Assembly: GCA_017453665.1 (NCBI GenBank)
Contig: JAFTEM010000019.1
Coordinates: 1-16,501 of the forward strand
Length of the DNA stretch: 16,501 nt
Direction: 5' to 3'
Source of the DNA: a bacterium
GTDB taxonomy: Bacteria > Patescibacteria > JAEDAM01 > Absconditabacterales > Absconditicoccaceae
Positions 1 to 7,988 of the stretch are shown here, piece after piece. A model generated the notes under the pieces. That model saw only the letters and a list, made by a program, of their open reading frames with translations, ran no database searches and was not told the DNA's origin. Both the position numbers and the translations under genes were made by a program. Within the stretch, counting starts at the first letter, position 1. Each line of letters starts with the position of its first letter.

Positions 1-135
1 AAATTATCTATATATTTTAAAACAATAAGAAAAAGAAAAACTCAAACAAAAATAGCGCATCCCCAAATAAGTGTATGAGAAGAAAGGGTTGATCATTCAG
101 TAAAGAATATTGAGGTCATAGGTTATTTAAACTAA
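1..135 (+). CDS. 3' end of a possible upstream ORF (hypothetical)
   Basis: Frame 1 is open from the window edge to TAA at 133-135 when TGA (76-78) is read as glycine. It gives 44 residues rich in Lys, Ile and Val that end in VIGYLN. The other two forward frames stop almost at once. I recognise no family; it is not the C-terminus of S7 or S12, which often precede fusA. A terminator-like hairpin lies about 85 bases after the stop, which suits the end of a transcription unit. Short open stretches arise by chance when only TAA and TAG stop, so this is tentative. Confidence 0.25.
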
Positions 136-218
136 AAACTAAAGCAAACAGACATTTTTCCCTAAAAACATTGTAGGTTTATGATATATTATTTCAATTG
201 GTTTTAGATTTTTTTATC

Positions 219-250
219 AAAAGCGCTTGCAAATAGCCCGCTTTTTTTTA
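219..250 (+). terminator. Terminator-like hairpin upstream of fusA
   Basis: A 7-bp stem AAAAGCG (219-225) / CGCTTTT (239-245) with a 13-base loop runs into eight T residues. It probably ends the upstream transcript. If a promoter lies at the TATGAT/TATATT stretch (180-190) it would instead sit in the fusA leader and could act as an attenuator. I found no good -35 there, so the first reading is preferred. Confidence 0.5.
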
Positions 251-295
251 TAGTCTTAGTCGGTTCTATTTTTTATTATTTTTAGTTTTAAACTG

Positions 296-2401
296 ATGGC
301 AAACGAGAAAAAAACTTTGGATAAAATCAGGAATATCGGTATCATGGCACACATCGATGCTGGTAAAACAACAACGACTGAAAGAATTTTATACTATACT
401 GGAAAAAAACACAAGATCTGAGAAACTCATGATTGAGAAGCAGATATGGATTGGATGGAACAAGAAAAAGAAAGAGGTATTACTATTACCTCTGCTGCTA
501 CAACTTGTTTCCGGCACGATATTCAAATCAATGTGATTGATACCCCAGGGCACGTTGACTTTACTGTAGAAGTAGAAAGATCTCTTAGAGTTCTTGATGG
601 AGCTGTTGCTCTTCTAGATGCTTCTCAAGGAGCTGAACCACAAACAGAAACAGTATGGAGACAAGCTGATAAATATGGAGTACCTAGACTTATCTTCGCA
701 AACAAAATGGATAAAATCGGTGCTGATTTCTTTATGTCTCTTGATTCTGTAAAAGCAAGATTAAGTGATAAAGCTATTCCTATCCAACTTCCTATCGGAA
801 AATCAGATACTTTTGAAGGAGTAGTTGACCTTGTAACAATGAAAGCTTACCACTTCGAAGGAGATAAAGGAAGTGATGTTGTTGAAGGAGAAATTCCTGC
901 AGATTTACAAGCTCAAGCTGCTGAATATAGAGAAAATATGATTGATGCTATTTCAATGTTTGATGATGAATTAGCAGAAAAATTCCTAGGAGGAGAAGAA
1001 ATTAGTATTGAACTCATTAAAAAAGCTATCAGGAAAGGAACAATTTCTAATGAATTATATCCAGTACTTTGTGGAACTGCTCTTGGAAACAAAGGAGTTC
1101 AATTAGTACTTAATGCTGTTGTTGATTATCTTCCATCTCCACTTGATAGAGGTGAAATGGTTGGACATCATCCTGATGATGATAAACAAGAAGTGAGAAG
1201 AAAGCCTGATCTTAATGAACCAGCTGCTGCTATCGCATTCAAGATCATGACTGATCCATTTGTTGGTACTTTAACATTCGTTAGAGTATACTCAGGAGTT
1301 ATTAAATCATGAGATACATTATTAAATACAATTACTGGTAAAAAAGAAAGAGTTGGAAGACTTTTGTTAATGCACGCTAATAAAAGAGAAGAAATTTCAG
1401 AAATCTCTGCTGGAAATATCTGTGCATTCTTAGGTCTTAAAGAAACTCAAACTGGACATACATTGTGTGATCCTGCTAAACCAATCGTTCTTGAAAAAAT
1501 GGAATTCCCTGATCCAGTGATTCATATTGCTATTGAACCTAAATCAAAAGCAGACCAAGAAAAACTAGGATTAGCACTTTCTAAATTAATGGCTGAAGAT
1601 CCTACGTTTACAGCTCACTCTGATGAAGAAAGTGGACAAACAGTTATCGGATGAGTTGGAGAATTACATCTTGATGTTATCGTTGATAGATTAAGAAGAG
1701 AACATAAAGTTGAAGTAACTACTGGTAAACCTCAAGTAGCATATAGAGAAACTATTTTCCAAACTGCTACTGCAAGATGAATCTTCAAGAAACAATCATG
1801 AGGTAGAGGACAATATGGAGACGTTGAACTTAGAATCGAAAAATTACCAGATGAAAAGAACTACGAATTCGAATCTGAGATTAAAGGTTGAGTTATCCCT
1901 AACGAATTTATCCCTGCTATCGATAAAGGAGCTAGAGAAACAATGGCTCAAGGACTTCTTGCTGGATTCCCTATCATCAATGTAAAAGTTGTTCCATTCT
2001 TCGGATCATACCATGATGTGGACTCTTCAGAAGTTGCCTTCAAAGTTGCTACATATAAAGCATTTAAAGAAGCTTTCTTTAAAGCTTCTCCTGCCCTATT
2101 AGAGCCAATCATGTCTGTTGAAATTGTTACTCCTGAAGAATATGTTGGTACTGTTATGGGAGACTTAAGTTCAAGAAGAGGTATTATCTTAGGACAAACT
2201 CCTAGAGGTAGTGCAACTGCTATTCAAGCCAAAGTTCCTTTGTCTGAGATGTTCGGTTATGTAACTGACCTTAGATCTAATACTCAAGGTAGAGCTGCAT
2301 TTACAATGGAGTTCTCTAACTATGATAAAGTTCCAGAAGGAATCGCTAAGAAAATTATCGAAGAAAGAGCTGGAAAGATTAAAGGAATGGATGAAGAATA
2401 A
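296..2401 (+). CDS. fusA: Translation elongation factor G
   Basis: EF-G is the cytoplasmic GTPase that drives ribosomal translocation and, with RRF, ribosome recycling. The 701-residue product has the usual family length (about 700). Visible motifs are the P-loop AHIDAGKT (18-25), RGITIT in switch I (60-65), DTPGH (82-86) and NKMD (136-139). Further on come GELHLDV, GRGQYG and a complete domain IV/V ending KGMDEE. Seven in-frame TGA codons fall on conserved glycines, for example KIGETHDGEA, SGDT, SGGRGQYG and KGGVIP, so the gene is intact only under code 25. The other 52 glycines use GGN, a much lower TGA share than in neighbouring genes. ATG 296 is chosen because the family N-terminus (about 15 residues before the P-loop) starts there. 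No Shine-Dalgarno is visible. It converges on sufB with a shared terminator between. Confidence 0.98.
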
Positions 2402-2415
2402 TTTAAAATTATATA

Positions 2416-2451
2416 GAAAAAAGGCATTCGTTATTTGAATGTCTTTTTTTT
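2416..2451. terminator. Bidirectional terminator between fusA and sufB
   Basis: The stem GGCATTC (2423-2429) / GAATGTC (2437-2443) has one G-U pair and a 7-base loop, flanked by A6 on the left and T8 on the right. A-U pairing extends the stem, and each strand ends in a U tract. It lies in the 61-base gap between two convergent genes and can serve both. Confidence 0.8.
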
Positions 2452-2462
2452 AATAATGTTTT

Positions 2463-3836
2463 TTAACCAACACTTCATTCCATTTCCAACTCTATTAAGC
2501 GATTTAACTCTCAAGCATATTCCAAAGGAAGTTGCTTGATAACAGAAGAAACAAATCCGTTTACCAATAATGACATCGCTTTCTCCTGGGGAATTCCCCT
2601 ACTCATAAGATAATACAGCTGCATCTCATCAACTTTTCAAGCAGAAGCTTCATGAGAAATAAGGGAGGTCGCATTTTCACAATCTATTAAAGGAATCGTT
2701 TTACTTATAGAAATCTCATCTAAAATTAATGCATCACATTTTACAGAACAAACAGTATCTTCTGCCGCTTTTCACACCTTTACAATCCCTCTATATGTAT
2801 TAATTCCTCATTGAAGTGATAATGATTTAGAAACAATATTTGATGAAGTATGACTTCCTAAGTGAATAACTTTTGCTCAAACATCTTGGTCTTGCCCTTT
2901 AGATGCCATAACGACTGATAAATTATCTGACTTTGCATAATCTCATTTCAAGATAGAACAAGGATAGAGCATTGTTGCTCATGAACCAAGATTTCCTCAA
3001 ACCCATTCCATAACTCAATACTCCTCCACTATAGCTCTTTTCGTATTCAAATTATAGGTATTTGTTGATCGGTTTTCTACAGAAGAATACCTCATTTTAG
3101 CACCTTTTCATACATAGATTTCCACGCATCATGCATGAAGTGATAGTTGATTATATTTAGGAGCAGAACATCATTCGATATATTGTGCTTCTGCCTCATC
3201 TTCTAATATAATAATCGTATGTTCGAATTGTCATCAAGCTAAAGTATTCATACGAAAATAGGCTTGAAGTGGTTGATTTAATTTTACTCCTTTAGGAACA
3301 TAAACAAAACTTCATCAACTCCAAACCGCTCAATGCAGTGCAGCTAGTTTGTGATCTGTTGGAGGAACAATTTTCATAAAATGATTTTTTACAAGTTCTG
3401 GATATTCTTTAAGAGCATGTGAAAGGTCTTCAAAAATAATTCATTGTTCTTTCCAAACTTCCTTTATCTTATGATAAACAGCTGTTGAATCAAATTGTCC
3501 TCATGAACCTGCTAGATATTTAGCCTCTGATTCAGGGATTCATAGTTTCTCAAATGTTGATTTTATTTCTTTTGGAACCTTAGACCAATCATTAGCATAA
3601 GTTTTTGATCATGTTTTTGGCTTTGCATAATACACTAATTGCGAAAAATCAAGACTTCAAAGATTAGGACCATAATTAGGCATTTTCATTGACTGAAAAA
3701 TTTTTAATGAGTCCAATCTCTGTTGTAACATCCACTCTGGTTCTTCTAAATCAGCAGAAATTTTTCTTACAACATCCTCATCTAATCCTTGTAAAAAAAG
3801 TTCATATTCAACACTATTTGCTTGAGCTAAATCCAT
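2463..3836 (-). CDS. sufB: Fe-S cluster assembly scaffold SufB
   Basis: SufB is the cytoplasmic scaffold subunit of the SUF machinery. With SufC (ATPase) and SufD it forms the complex on which Fe-S clusters are built with sulfur from SufS/SufE or SufU. The product is 457 residues, slightly shorter than E. coli SufB (495) and close to Gram-positive forms. It shows the beta-helix core, EGCSAP (Cys223), VKCDAL (Cys367, equivalent of E. coli Cys405), the His395-Glu396 pair (E. coli His433-Glu434) and the C-terminal signature EMEGSVG. Several invariant glycines, including the ones in EGCSAP and EMEGSVG, are TGA. The ATG lies 22 bases after the dnaB stop, so the two are probably co-transcribed. No sufC, sufD or sufS is present here; they must be elsewhere or replaced. 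Confidence 0.96.
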
Positions 3837-3858
3837 TTATCCTATTCCCAATAGTAAA

Positions 3859-5211
3859 TTAGTATGTTGCATCATGCACAGCATTCTCTCTTTGAGTAAA
3901 TCTCATAATCTCAGGTTCAAAATGAAGCTCTACTTCTCAAACAGCTCAGTTTCTATTCTTTCTAATACAAACATCAGTTGCTCCTTTTCTATCTGTATCT
4001 GGATCATAATAATCTTCTCTATGAAGCATTAATACAGCATCAGCATCCTGCTCGATTGATCCTGATTCTCTAAGATCAGAAAGTTGAGGTTTCTTATCAA
4101 CTCTCTCCTCTACTTTACGTGAAAGCTGTGAAAGTGCGATAATTGGTACTCATAACTCCCTTGCAAGCTCCTTTAATCCTCTTGAAATTTCTGAAATTTC
4201 TTGGACCCTATTTCATGCAAAAACGGTTCCATGCATCAATTGAAGGTAATCAATTATTACAATATCTAACCCTCATTTTTCTATTTTCAATTTCCTTAAT
4301 TTCGATTTAAGTTCTGGGACACTTAATGCTCATTTATCATCAATATAGATTTTAGCATCTCAAAGAACCTGGAGTGCTTCTCACATTTTATTAAAATCAT
4401 TATTATCCAAATCTCATTTATTAATCTTATACATTGGAACTCAAGAGACTTCTGACATAATTCTATCTACAATTGACTGGGTACTCATTTCTAGAGAAAT
4501 CATAACAGCCGACTTATTTTGTTTTAATGCAATATCTGTTAAAACATTTAAGGCAAAAGATGTTTTACCCATTGCAGGTCTTGCTGCTAAGATGATAAGT
4601 TCTCATGGCTTGAATCCTGTTAACATATCATCAATTCCAGGATATCATGAATTCACTTTATTTTCATTAAACTTCTCTGGATTATCAACCATTTCCATAT
4701 ACTCCTCAATTCTTCAATTTAGGATATCTCAAATTGAAACAATAGTATCTCAAGTCTGATATTGAGTTAAATCAAAGATTCTTTTTTCGATAGCATCAAA
4801 AATTTCAAGAGTATCTTTTTGTTCGTAGACATCTCAAGAAATTCACTGACAAACTTTTAAAACTTGCCTTAATAATGATTTTTCTTTTACGATTTTACTA
4901 TATTCAGCACAAGGTTGAGTTGAGAACAAAAATGTAGATAATTCATAGAGATAATTAGTTCCCCCTATAACATCGAGATTTCAATTTTTATCGAGTTGAT
5001 CTGAAAGAGTGATAACATCAATTGTTTTTCTCGCTCATCGAAGCTGCTGAATAGCCTCATAAATAAAACTAAATTCTTTTTGATAGAAATCTTTATGATT
5101 AAGCCCATCTCAATCATAAATCCACATTGTTTCATTATCTAAAAGTACTCAGCTTATTACTCCTTTTTCAGCTTCTGTATTGTGTGGTGGTAAGTTAATG
5201 TTTTCTGGCAT
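3859..5211 (-). CDS. dnaB: Replicative DNA helicase DnaB
   Basis: DnaB is the hexameric 5'-3' helicase that unwinds DNA at the replication fork and contacts primase. The 450-residue product matches the family (about 440-470). The N-terminal domain begins [14 protein letters not shown], close to the PPHNxEAE signature. Walker A is RPAMGKTS (211-218), Walker [10 protein letters not shown] (317-325), then the [10 protein letters not shown] and [11 protein letters not shown] segments and an arginine-finger-like KNRNG (418-422). No intein interrupts it, though this is a common intein site. Glycines coded by TGA include those in GVLLD and HGTVFAGN. ATG 5211 is the family start and no in-frame start precedes it. 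A promoter candidate lies just upstream; sufB follows. A divergent structured region lies beyond the promoter. Confidence 0.97.
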
Positions 5212-5247
5212 CTGCGTTTGCTGTGGATGTAAATTTCTGTTACAATT

Positions 5248-5275
5248 GTTATAACAAATCTTTTTTTGAAATCAA
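5248..5275 (-). promoter_or_regulatory. Candidate promoter of dnaB-sufB
   Basis: Read on the minus strand, TTGATT (5275-5270), a 16-base spacer and TATAAC (5253-5248) resemble sigma-70 elements. The predicted start near 5240 gives a leader of about 30 bases before the dnaB ATG. The same arrangement, 16-base spacer included, precedes the MATE and PrsW-like genes. Confidence 0.5.
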
Positions 5276-5290
5276 GAGATTTTTTAGTTC

Positions 5291-5350
5291 TAAACTGATA
5301 TTTCTTTTAACATTTTAACATTTAGTTAACAATGTTATTCTATCAGTTTA
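5291..5350. repeat. Nested interrupted palindrome between dnaB and the structured region
   Basis: The perfect 10-bp arms TAAACTGATA (5291-5300) and TATCAGTTTA (5341-5350) enclose a second inverted repeat, TAACATT (5316-5322) / AATGTTA (5331-5337). The central loop holds the palindrome GTTAAC. A tandem TTTTAACA repeat (5305-5320) lies inside. There is no T tract on either side, so it is not an ordinary terminator. It sits between the dnaB promoter and a divergent promoter candidate, which suits a regulator-binding site. The repeats are seen directly; the role is inference. Confidence 0.6.
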
Positions 5351-5379
5351 TTGAAAGCCATTTGACAAACGGATCTAAA
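5351..5379 (+). promoter_or_regulatory. Candidate promoter of the structured region
   Basis: TTGAAA (5351-5356), a 17-base spacer and TCTAAA (5374-5379) form a plausible though imperfect sigma-70 promoter pointing rightward, with a predicted start near 5386. A TTGACA at 5362-5367 matches the -35 consensus better but has no usable -10 at 16-18 bases. Confidence 0.3.
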
Positions 5380-5396
5380 AATCAAGGAAACAAAAA

Positions 5397-5447
5397 CCCC
5401 TATGCGTAACTCAGCAGGGGCACCATCCGGAACCCGACGCATAAGGG
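5397..5447 (+). other. GC-rich hairpin with pseudoknot potential
   Basis: CCCCTATGCGT (5397-5407) pairs with ACGCATAAGGG (5437-5447) with one mismatch. Alternatively CCCCT (5397-5401) pairs with AGGGG (5416-5420) while ATGCGT (5402-5407) pairs with ACGCAT (5437-5442), which is an H-type pseudoknot topology. The block is far richer in G and C than its surroundings. On the minus strand the same fold runs into a T5 tract, so leftward termination is another reading. Confidence 0.45.
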
Positions 5448-5724
5448 ATTTACTTTGTTGATGTCAGTATAAATAACTTCTTTCTAGTTGCAAGTTTTAG
5501 TCAGATTTTACCTTATTTCACTTGATTTTAAGCTTTAGATTTCTATAAAAAAATTGCTAAACAAAAAGTAGTTAATACGCTAATGAACGTTCCTCGACTT
5601 CTATGCCACTATGAGCATACTCATCGTTGCAGGAAGTGACTCCTCTAGATTGTATGTAGGTAAAAACACTTACTAATCGAAAAACTGTACAGCTATGAAA
5701 TTTAAGATTTTCATTCCTCGTCAG

Positions 5725-5769
5725 ACCGCAAGATGCGGTTAATGTCGGAAAAAAACGACGCAATTAACC
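5725..5769 (+). other. Two mutually exclusive hairpins before the terminator
   Basis: ACCGCA/TGCGGT forms a tight 6-bp hairpin at 5725-5739. Its last three bases also begin a second hairpin, GGTTAAT (5737-5743) / ATTAACC, with an inner GTCG/CGAC stem closed by an A-rich loop and a GCA bulge. Both cannot form completely. With a terminator 20 bases later, this is the geometry of an attenuator, but no ligand or leader peptide is evident. Confidence 0.35.
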
Positions 5770-5790
5770 CTATTGTTTAACACTTTAATT

Positions 5791-5830
5791 GATGCATAGG
5801 TATTCTCCCTGTGCATCTTCTTTTTTATTT
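5791..5830 (+). terminator. Strong intrinsic terminator
   Basis: GATGCATAGG (5791-5800) and CCTGTGCATC (5809-5818) form a 10-bp stem with one U-G pair, followed by TTCTTTTTT. It ends whatever is transcribed rightward from about 5386, some 75 bases before the malic enzyme ATG. Confidence 0.75.
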
Positions 5831-5868
5831 ATTGTTGAATCCCATAAACCAAACCATATATTTCCTTT

Positions 5869-5893
5869 AATTATAAAAAATCTTTTTATAATT
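5869..5893. promoter_or_regulatory. Perfect 11-bp palindrome covering the malic enzyme -10 box
   Basis: AATTATAAAAA (5869-5879) and TTTTTATAATT (5883-5893) are exact reverse complements separated by three bases. The right arm contains TATAAT (5887-5892), a consensus -10 whose predicted start near 5899 leaves a leader of only about seven bases before the ATG at 5906. No good -35 is visible. It could be an operator, or only a consequence of AT-rich composition. Confidence 0.42.
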
Positions 5894-5905
5894 TCATATT
5901 ATCCT

Positions 5906-7045
5906 ATGGATTATTCTGAACAATCATTACAACTTCATAAAAAGCATCACTGAAAAATAGAGATAGCTTCTAAAGTACCCCTAAATACTCTTGAAGACCT
6001 TGCAACTTTTTACTCTCCATGAGTTGCAGCTCCCTGCCTAAAAATAGCCGAGAATAACGAAGATGCATATACCTATACTCGAAAATCTAATACAGTTGCC
6101 GTAATTACTGATGGATCTGCAGTACTTTGACTTTGAAATATTGGATGACTTGCAGGACTTCCTGTCATGGAATGAAAAGCAATTCTCTTTAAAAAATTTT
6201 GAAATATTGATGCCATCCCTATCGTACTTAGCACCCAAGAACCTGATGAGATTATAAAATGTATTGAAGAAATCGCAATTAACTTCTGAGGAATCAACCT
6301 TGAAGATATCGCTGCACCAAAATGTTTTTATATCGAAGAAGAACTCAAAAAAAGATTATCTATCCCTGTTTTCCATGACGACCAACATTGAACTGCTATT
6401 GTTGTACTCGCTTGAATTATTAATGCATTAAAAATAAAAAATGATCCATTGAACGAACAAAAAATTGTCATTTCTTGAGCTTGAGCAGCAGCACTTGCGA
6501 TAGGAAAACTTCTTCGAAAAGCCTGAGCAACAAATATCATATTCTGTGATTCTCAATGAATAATTTCTTCTTCACGTAAAGATCTTAATCCTTACAAACA
6601 AGAAGTTGTTCAATACAACAAAAATAACATAGAATGAACACTTCATGAAGCACTAATCGAAAGTGATATTTTCATAGGTGTAAGTAAATGAGACCTTCTT
6701 CACGCAAAAGATATAGCTAAAATGCATACCGATCCTATTATCTTTGCTTTAGCTAATCCTATTCCGGAAATCATGCCTGAAGAAGCTAAAAAAGGAGGCG
6801 CTTATATTATAGCCACATGAAGAAGCGATTATCCTAATCAAGTAAATAATGTGCTTGTTTTCCCTTGAATTTTCAGGTGAGCTCTTGATGGGAAAATAAC
6901 AAAAATTACAGATGAACACAAAATAGCTGCTGCTCATGCATTAGCAAATAGTGTTGATACACTTTCTATCGACAAAATATTACCAACAGTTTTCGAAAAA
7001 CAAGTTGTTGAAAATATAGCAAATGCAATTAAAGAAATTTGATAA
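5906..7045 (+). CDS. NAD(P)-dependent malic enzyme (oxidative decarboxylating malate dehydrogenase)
   Basis: Malic enzyme converts malate to pyruvate and CO2 with reduction of NAD(P). The 379-residue product has the length of the short bacterial type without a phosphotransacetylase domain. It shows YSPGVAAPC (Tyr36, catalytic), VMEGKAILF (Lys91, catalytic base), the metal-binding NLEDI (Glu133, Asp134) and HDDQHGTA (157-164). The nucleotide-binding loop GAGAAA is at 191-196, then FALANP and [13 protein letters not shown]. About 20 of 29 glycines are TGA, including both in GAGAAA and the one in HDDQHGTA, so only a fragmented gene is seen under other codes. Cofactor preference cannot be told. 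No Shine-Dalgarno is seen before ATG 5906. It ends two bases from the convergent PrsW-like gene. Confidence 0.95.
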
Positions 7046-7047
7046 TC

Positions 7048-7890
7048 TTATTTCATATAAAGTTCATCAATATGAAATATAAGATAAGTTAATCGTATAA
7101 ATGAAGCTATTGCTAAAAGAACAACCAACCGACTAAGTCCATATAACAAAGCAAGGTTATATGCTATATGAATTGCAAATCACAATAAAAGTGCGATAAA
7201 ATATCTCAAAAGTATTCCTCACTTTTTAATTTTCATTAATACTAAAGCAATTGTTCCTGTTGCAACAGCATGAATTAAAGCTGCGATTAATCATCTTCAT
7301 AAAATAAAACTTGTTGTTAATGTCTCTCATTGAAAGATCTGCATAAAAAATGCCAAAAGATTTTCCGACAAAGAGAATGAAATTCCCATTAAAATCGCTA
7401 AGAGAAGTAATGATGAAACTTCTTTTTTAGAGAGTACTTCTGATTGATTATTTGAAACAGTAAATTTAAAAGACTCCTCTGTAAAAGCCGCTAAAAGATA
7501 ATAAGAAACCAAAGCTGTCAAACCACCTGCTGGTCATCATAATGCAAGAATAATAAGAGAGAATAAGATCACACCTAATTCCAATAAGATATTCCTATTT
7601 TTTCGATTTTTAAAAAGAAAGGTAATTCCTAAAAGCACAAGAATAATATAAACAATAAACAAACTAACAGAAAAAACATTAAAGACATCACGAATATAGA
7701 ATAATGTCTTATCAATCCCTAAATAACTAAAAATTCGTTCATAACATGCCAATACTAAGACAAGGATTGCTCACCATAAAAAAATTTTTCGTTTTTTCAC
7801 TTCTTTTAATGAAGAAAAAACTTGGTTAAGAATCCGTATCCAAAACCACAAAAGAAGAATTATTGTAATACCTAATCAGATATAAGACAC
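7048..7890 (-). CDS. PrsW-like intramembrane glutamic protease
   Basis: This is a polytopic membrane protein (280 residues from GTG 7890, about eight hydrophobic segments) with the PrsW-family pattern. The motifs are EESFK (138-142), the SEN of SFSLSENLLAF (Glu176), LIHAVATG (His207) and FAIHIAYN (His241, Asn245). PrsW proteases cleave membrane substrates such as anti-sigma factors; the target here is unknown. The frame is open back to 7995 but has no ATG. GTG 7890 is chosen because it is the first start codon after the promoter candidate and leads straight into a transmembrane segment. GTG 7800 would give a shorter, 250-residue protein. Five in-frame TGA codons are read as Gly within about 60 residues in the middle of the protein. 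It lies 98 bases downstream of the MATE gene; the N-terminus is the least certain part. Confidence 0.72.
7050..7078. other. Inverted repeat at the malic enzyme/prsW convergence
   Basis: ATTTCATAT (7050-7058) and ATATGAAAT (7070-7078) form a perfect 9-bp stem with an 11-base loop, inside the last codons of the PrsW-like gene and just past the malic enzyme stop. With only two bases between the convergent stops, this hairpin may mark transcript ends. It has no T tract, so termination is uncertain. Confidence 0.35.
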
Positions 7891-7917
7891 GCTTGTTGAT
7901 GATATAAAGATAAATAT

Positions 7918-7945
7918 GGTATAGTAAATGTTTTTATAAAATCAA
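7918..7945 (-). promoter_or_regulatory. Candidate promoter of the PrsW-like gene
   Basis: On the minus strand TTGATT (7945-7940), a 16-base spacer and TATACC (7923-7918) precede GTG 7890 by about 27 bases. The layout repeats the dnaB promoter candidate, with an identical -35 and the same spacer. It lies after the MATE stop, so the protease may be transcribed separately as well as by read-through. Confidence 0.42.
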
Positions 7946-7988
7946 GCTTGAAAATTCTCATAAAATGATAATCCAACTTTTACTACTT

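Larger units (their letters stand above)
5386..5830 (+). ncRNA. Probable structured RNA or long leader, class not identified
   Basis: This stretch between dnaB and the malic enzyme has no convincing ORF in either reading of TGA. It is richer in G and C than the flanking genes, contains several hairpins and ends in a strong rightward terminator. The part at 5416-5440 (AGGGGCACC, then CCGGAACCCGACG) vaguely recalls the tmRNA 5' end. However, I find no complementary acceptor strand, no T-loop with CCA and no credible tag ORF. RNase P, 6S, SRP RNA and known riboswitch signatures were not found either. A minus-strand 63-codon ORF starting with TTG (5572-5763) has codon use unlike the genes here and is judged spurious. 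The region could be a free RNA of about 440 bases or a regulated leader of the malic enzyme gene. Confidence 0.35.

Noticed and set aside
296..2401. fusA as a pseudogene with seven stop codons, or UGA as Trp (code 4)
   Set aside because: All seven TGA sit at conserved glycines, the rest is intact, and TGG serves for Trp.
5222..5230. DnaA-box-like TGTGGATGT in the dnaB leader, suggesting an origin
   Set aside because: It is a single site with two mismatches to the consensus and no cluster of further boxes.
5362..5367. TTGACA as the -35 of the structured region
   Set aside because: No -10-like hexamer lies 16-18 bases downstream; TTGAAA at 5351 pairs better with TCTAAA.
5572..5763. Minus-strand 63-codon ORF starting with TTG
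   Set aside because: Codon use and composition differ from the real genes, it contains no TGA glycine, has TAA directly upstream and overlaps the hairpins of the structured region.
5416..5785. tmRNA starting at AGGGGCACC
   Set aside because: The 5' block resembles the tmRNA start, but there is no matching 3' acceptor strand, no T-loop followed by CCA and no plausible tag ORF on either strand.
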